A stretch of 64,000 nt of DNA from Mallotus nudiflorus. Its lineage: Eukaryota > Streptophyta > Magnoliopsida > Malpighiales > Euphorbiaceae. The notes beneath the pieces are model-generated. The model made no database searches. It worked only from the letters and a program-made list of their open reading frames with translations, and was not told the origin of the DNA. Each line of letters opens with the position of its first letter. The stretch's first letter is position 1. Positions 61,506 through 64,000 of the stretch are shown here, one piece after another. Location: NCBI GenBank assembly GCA_947683625.1, contig CANTUR010000145.1:4543501-4607500 (forward strand), read 5' to 3'. A program made the position numbers and the translations under genes.

Positions 61506-61846
61506 TATAAGAATTCATCCTCGAATTCCAAGAAAAGAATAAACAGGAATCGAGGAGGAAAGAGATACGAGTAAGAAGCTCGCATCTCAACTTCAGTCTC
61601 TCACGTAAGCTCTTGCACTTGTTGCCACATCGCGGAACCTTGATCATCTGAATCTAGTTTGAATATAGCTATCAAGCTTGATAATTTACTATCATAACTA
61701 ATTCCTTCTGAACTTCAAATCTTCATTCAGTTCTATATTGTTCAACGCGTCTCATCACACCACATTTCGGAGATATCTTCAGAATTACAATCTTCAATCT
61801 GAAACTCCATATCTCTCCATCTAGGATCCATATCGCTCTTCTGATC
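61506..61846 (-). pseudogene. pol: pol C-terminal remnant (integrase end and chromodomain-like tail)
   Basis: On the minus strand MDPRWRDMEFQIED (about 61830-61785) corresponds to the segment after the integrase core of the 1-8954 element. ETEVEMRASYSYLF near 61600-61560 corresponds to its last residues. The part between has stops and appears shortened. The tail ends beside the polypurine tract. Confidence 0.75.
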
Positions 61847-64000
61847 TGTAATATCCCGTGTTTTTAAATATTTTTACACTGTATCGGGATATGCAGTGTT
61901 AATAATTTTTGTATGTTATATGATATTTTTATGAGTTGATATGTATTTAAAACCTATTTTTATTATTGTGTATTATTTACAGTGCTTTACGTAAAATTTT
62001 CCCGGAACTTGCATTTTCGGGGAAATTTTCACGTAAATAATTTATTATTAATTATTTTAAATATATTTTCGGACTTGCATGAACTCATACGTATTTTTAA
62101 ATTACTAAACACCGTGTATGTATGCGATATTTATTTAATTAGGGTTTAATATATATTACCCTAATATTTTATTATTTATTTATTAATTTATTGTTATTTA
62201 ATTATTTTATTTATTATTAAATTATTAAAATATTAAATTATATGTGTGGATGTGAAATTTCTCAAATATTTTATTAAAATTTTTATTTTTTATTTTTTTT
62301 CTTTTTCTTTTTCTTTTTCTTTTCTTTTCTTTTTTCTTCTTCTTCTTCTTCCTCTCCCTCCCGCGCCCGACCACCCTTCCCCTCACCGCTGCAAATCTCG
62401 ACCACCTATCATCAGTGTACCTCCCGGCTTGCCACCATCGTTCCCAGCCGTCCTCCGCCGCCGGCAGCCTCTTTTCTTCTTTTGGCTAAAATTTCTTCTC
62501 CTCGCCATCGATGACGATTTCGGCCACCGTTTTTGACACTGCCAGTCTCTTTATTCTCCTTGAGCTCCGGTGAGTGTGATTCTAGCTTTGATTTGAGCTA
62601 AAATGGTCTAGATTTGCTTAGGTTTCAAATTTTCCAATTCGGCCATATTAGGGTTTTTTATTTTTTTGAGCTACTAATTGATTGATTCATGAAAACTCCC
62701 TTCACAAATGTTGTTCCTAGTAGCTTAATATACATGTATGAATTTTTGTGGAATTTTTGGAGATTTTTCGGATTTTTGGGTATTTTTGAATATTTTAATA
62801 TTATTTTCTAATTTTCGGAAATTAATTATTTAAATTATGAAATTGTGTTTTATGGTTAAATTAGGTGTTGAAATGAATTATAGGAATTTATTTGGAATTT
62901 TTATGAATTTCTAAGTATTTATTTTGAATTATTGAAGTTTATGTAAATTTGGGAAATTAGGGTTAATTGTGTTTTTAATTGAATTTAATTGGATAATTGA
63001 GTTTAATTATTGATATTATTGATAAATATGTTGAGAAAATTAATTTTTGATAATTGTATAATTATTGGTGAATTTTTGAAGTAATTTTAGTATATTTATA
63101 TATATAAGGGTATTTTGGTAATTTTACACACAATTGGCTAAAAATGTAATTTAAGTGGTTTTAATAGTTATATAAGGTTTAAAAATGATTTCTACAAATT
63201 ATTTAGTATTTTTAACTAATTAAAACTATTTTTCGTGAATTATTTTCAATTATATATATAATATACGGTTTTTCTAATAAAATGAGTTTTTATCGGTTTT
63301 TACAGTGTTTTAAGGTTAATTATGTAATTTCTACCTATAAAATGAATTTCTATGCTATAAGGATATTTTTGGTATTTCTGAAATTGTTCTGTGATTGTGG
63401 ACCCCGGTCGGTGGACTGTAGTTTGGAGTCCGATCGTGGGATTTTGATTGTGCTCTGTGTAGTTTTTCGAAGTGTATTTCCTTGCAGGGTCGGCTCTCCT
63501 CTTTTGAGTAGAGAGATGTCCGTTTTACAGTGGAGGTTCTGCCGGATTTTCGGTAGAGTTCTCGTAAAACGTGATATCCGGTCAAACCCTGATATCGATT
63601 CTATGTTTAAAACTCTAGATCGAATTCTAGGATTTTTGTTAGGTTTATTCTAATGTCGGTTATTTATTATTTGTTTAGTTGCGCCAAGACCGAGGGCTAG
63701 TGGACTAGGCCCGTCGGACCCGTCTCGTGGAGCGCACTAGGGTGAGTTACTATACTATATATATATATATGCTTTAGGATGCATGATTTAGAAATATATG
63801 TTTTATTTTGATTTAATTTGCATAAATAATATGAATTGTATTTAAGTATATTTTTAGTTTATTTTTGGTATATAATAAATTGTATACATGTTTTGTTAAT
63901 AAACTATATTAAAAAAAATATTTTTAAATATATTTCTAGCCTAATTTATAATTTGATTGGATTTATTTGATGTATATATACTCGAAATATACCTGGTTTA
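61847..64000 (+). repeat. young Tekay LTR, 5' two-thirds, cut by window end
   Basis: It starts TGTAATATCCCG inside the pol tail of the neighbouring element and follows the reference LTR to the window end, equivalent to about position 7920. The leader block differs by a CTTTT/CTT-rich expansion at 62290-62356. The hairpins near 63495-63575 and the multi-stem element near 63678-63740 (followed by AGGGTGAGT) are kept. Whether it is solo or part of a full element cannot be seen. Confidence 0.93.

Larger units (their letters stand above)
53947..61846 (-). mobile_element. Tekay-type element, 3' LTR plus pol tail, split by a young solo LTR
   Basis: On the minus strand: pol 3' tail (61846-61506), polypurine tract (AAGGAGGAGAGA, 61505-61494), LTR from 61493 (TGTAATAACCC) to 60739, then after the inserted 57483-60738 LTR from 57482 to 53947 (end GTTTGGGTTATGACA). 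The LTR totals about 4.3 kb. The remainder of the element lies beyond the 61847 insertion and the window. GCAAC at 53942-53946 is the predicted target duplication. Confidence 0.78.

Overview
The window is AT-rich plant (very probably angiosperm) nuclear DNA made almost entirely of nested LTR retrotransposons. No intact host gene was found. The only host-like coding sequence is a broken fragment resembling the C-terminal domain of an F-box protein (41217-42095, minus). The plant assignment rests on the element lineages present: Ty3/gypsy Tekay (Del) chromovirus, Sirevirus-type Ty1/copia, and an Ogre/Tat-like gag.

Layout. (1) 1-8954: a young Tekay element on the plus strand, its 5' LTR cut by the window start. 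It has primer-binding site, gag-protease, pol, polypurine tract and a 3243-bp 3' LTR. It is nearly complete but carries a one-base frameshift, one nonsense codon and a mutated protease active site. (2) 8960-11814: tail of an older Tekay-type LTR into which element 1 inserted. (3) 11815-40429: an old Sirevirus on the minus strand (3' LTR, multiple polypurine tracts, env-like ORF, pol, gag, primer-binding site, 5' LTR), split by a solo LTR at 15414-21634 (itself split by a solo LTR at 17555-20891) and by a 12.1-kb non-autonomous Ogre/Tat-like element at 25699-37814. (4) 40430-44354: a TA microsatellite, the F-box-like fragment, and the gag and 5' LTR of another copia element. (5) 44355-47468: a minus-strand solo LTR. 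(6) 49139-53851: a plus-strand LTR holding an inserted minus-strand LTR. (7) 53947-61846: 3' LTR and pol tail of a minus-strand Tekay-type element, split by a young solo LTR (57483-60738). (8) 61847-64000: start of another young LTR.

Target-site duplications could be read for seven insertions: ACAAA, AGATT, ATGGG, ATACA, AAAAA, ATTAT and ATATA. They give an explicit order of nesting: the Sirevirus is oldest, the divergent LTRs came next, and the family with near-identical copies came last.

The most interesting signal lies inside the Tekay-type LTRs. About ten copies, some very diverged, share a chain of hairpins whose stems change on both sides while pairing is kept, plus positionally conserved GT...AG splice-like signals. 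The clearest case is a pair of stem-loops with the same 31-nt loop on two unrelated stems (8161-8261). This suggests a structured, possibly spliced, leader RNA encoded in the long LTR. It is an inference from sequence comparison by eye and has not been tested by computation or expression data.
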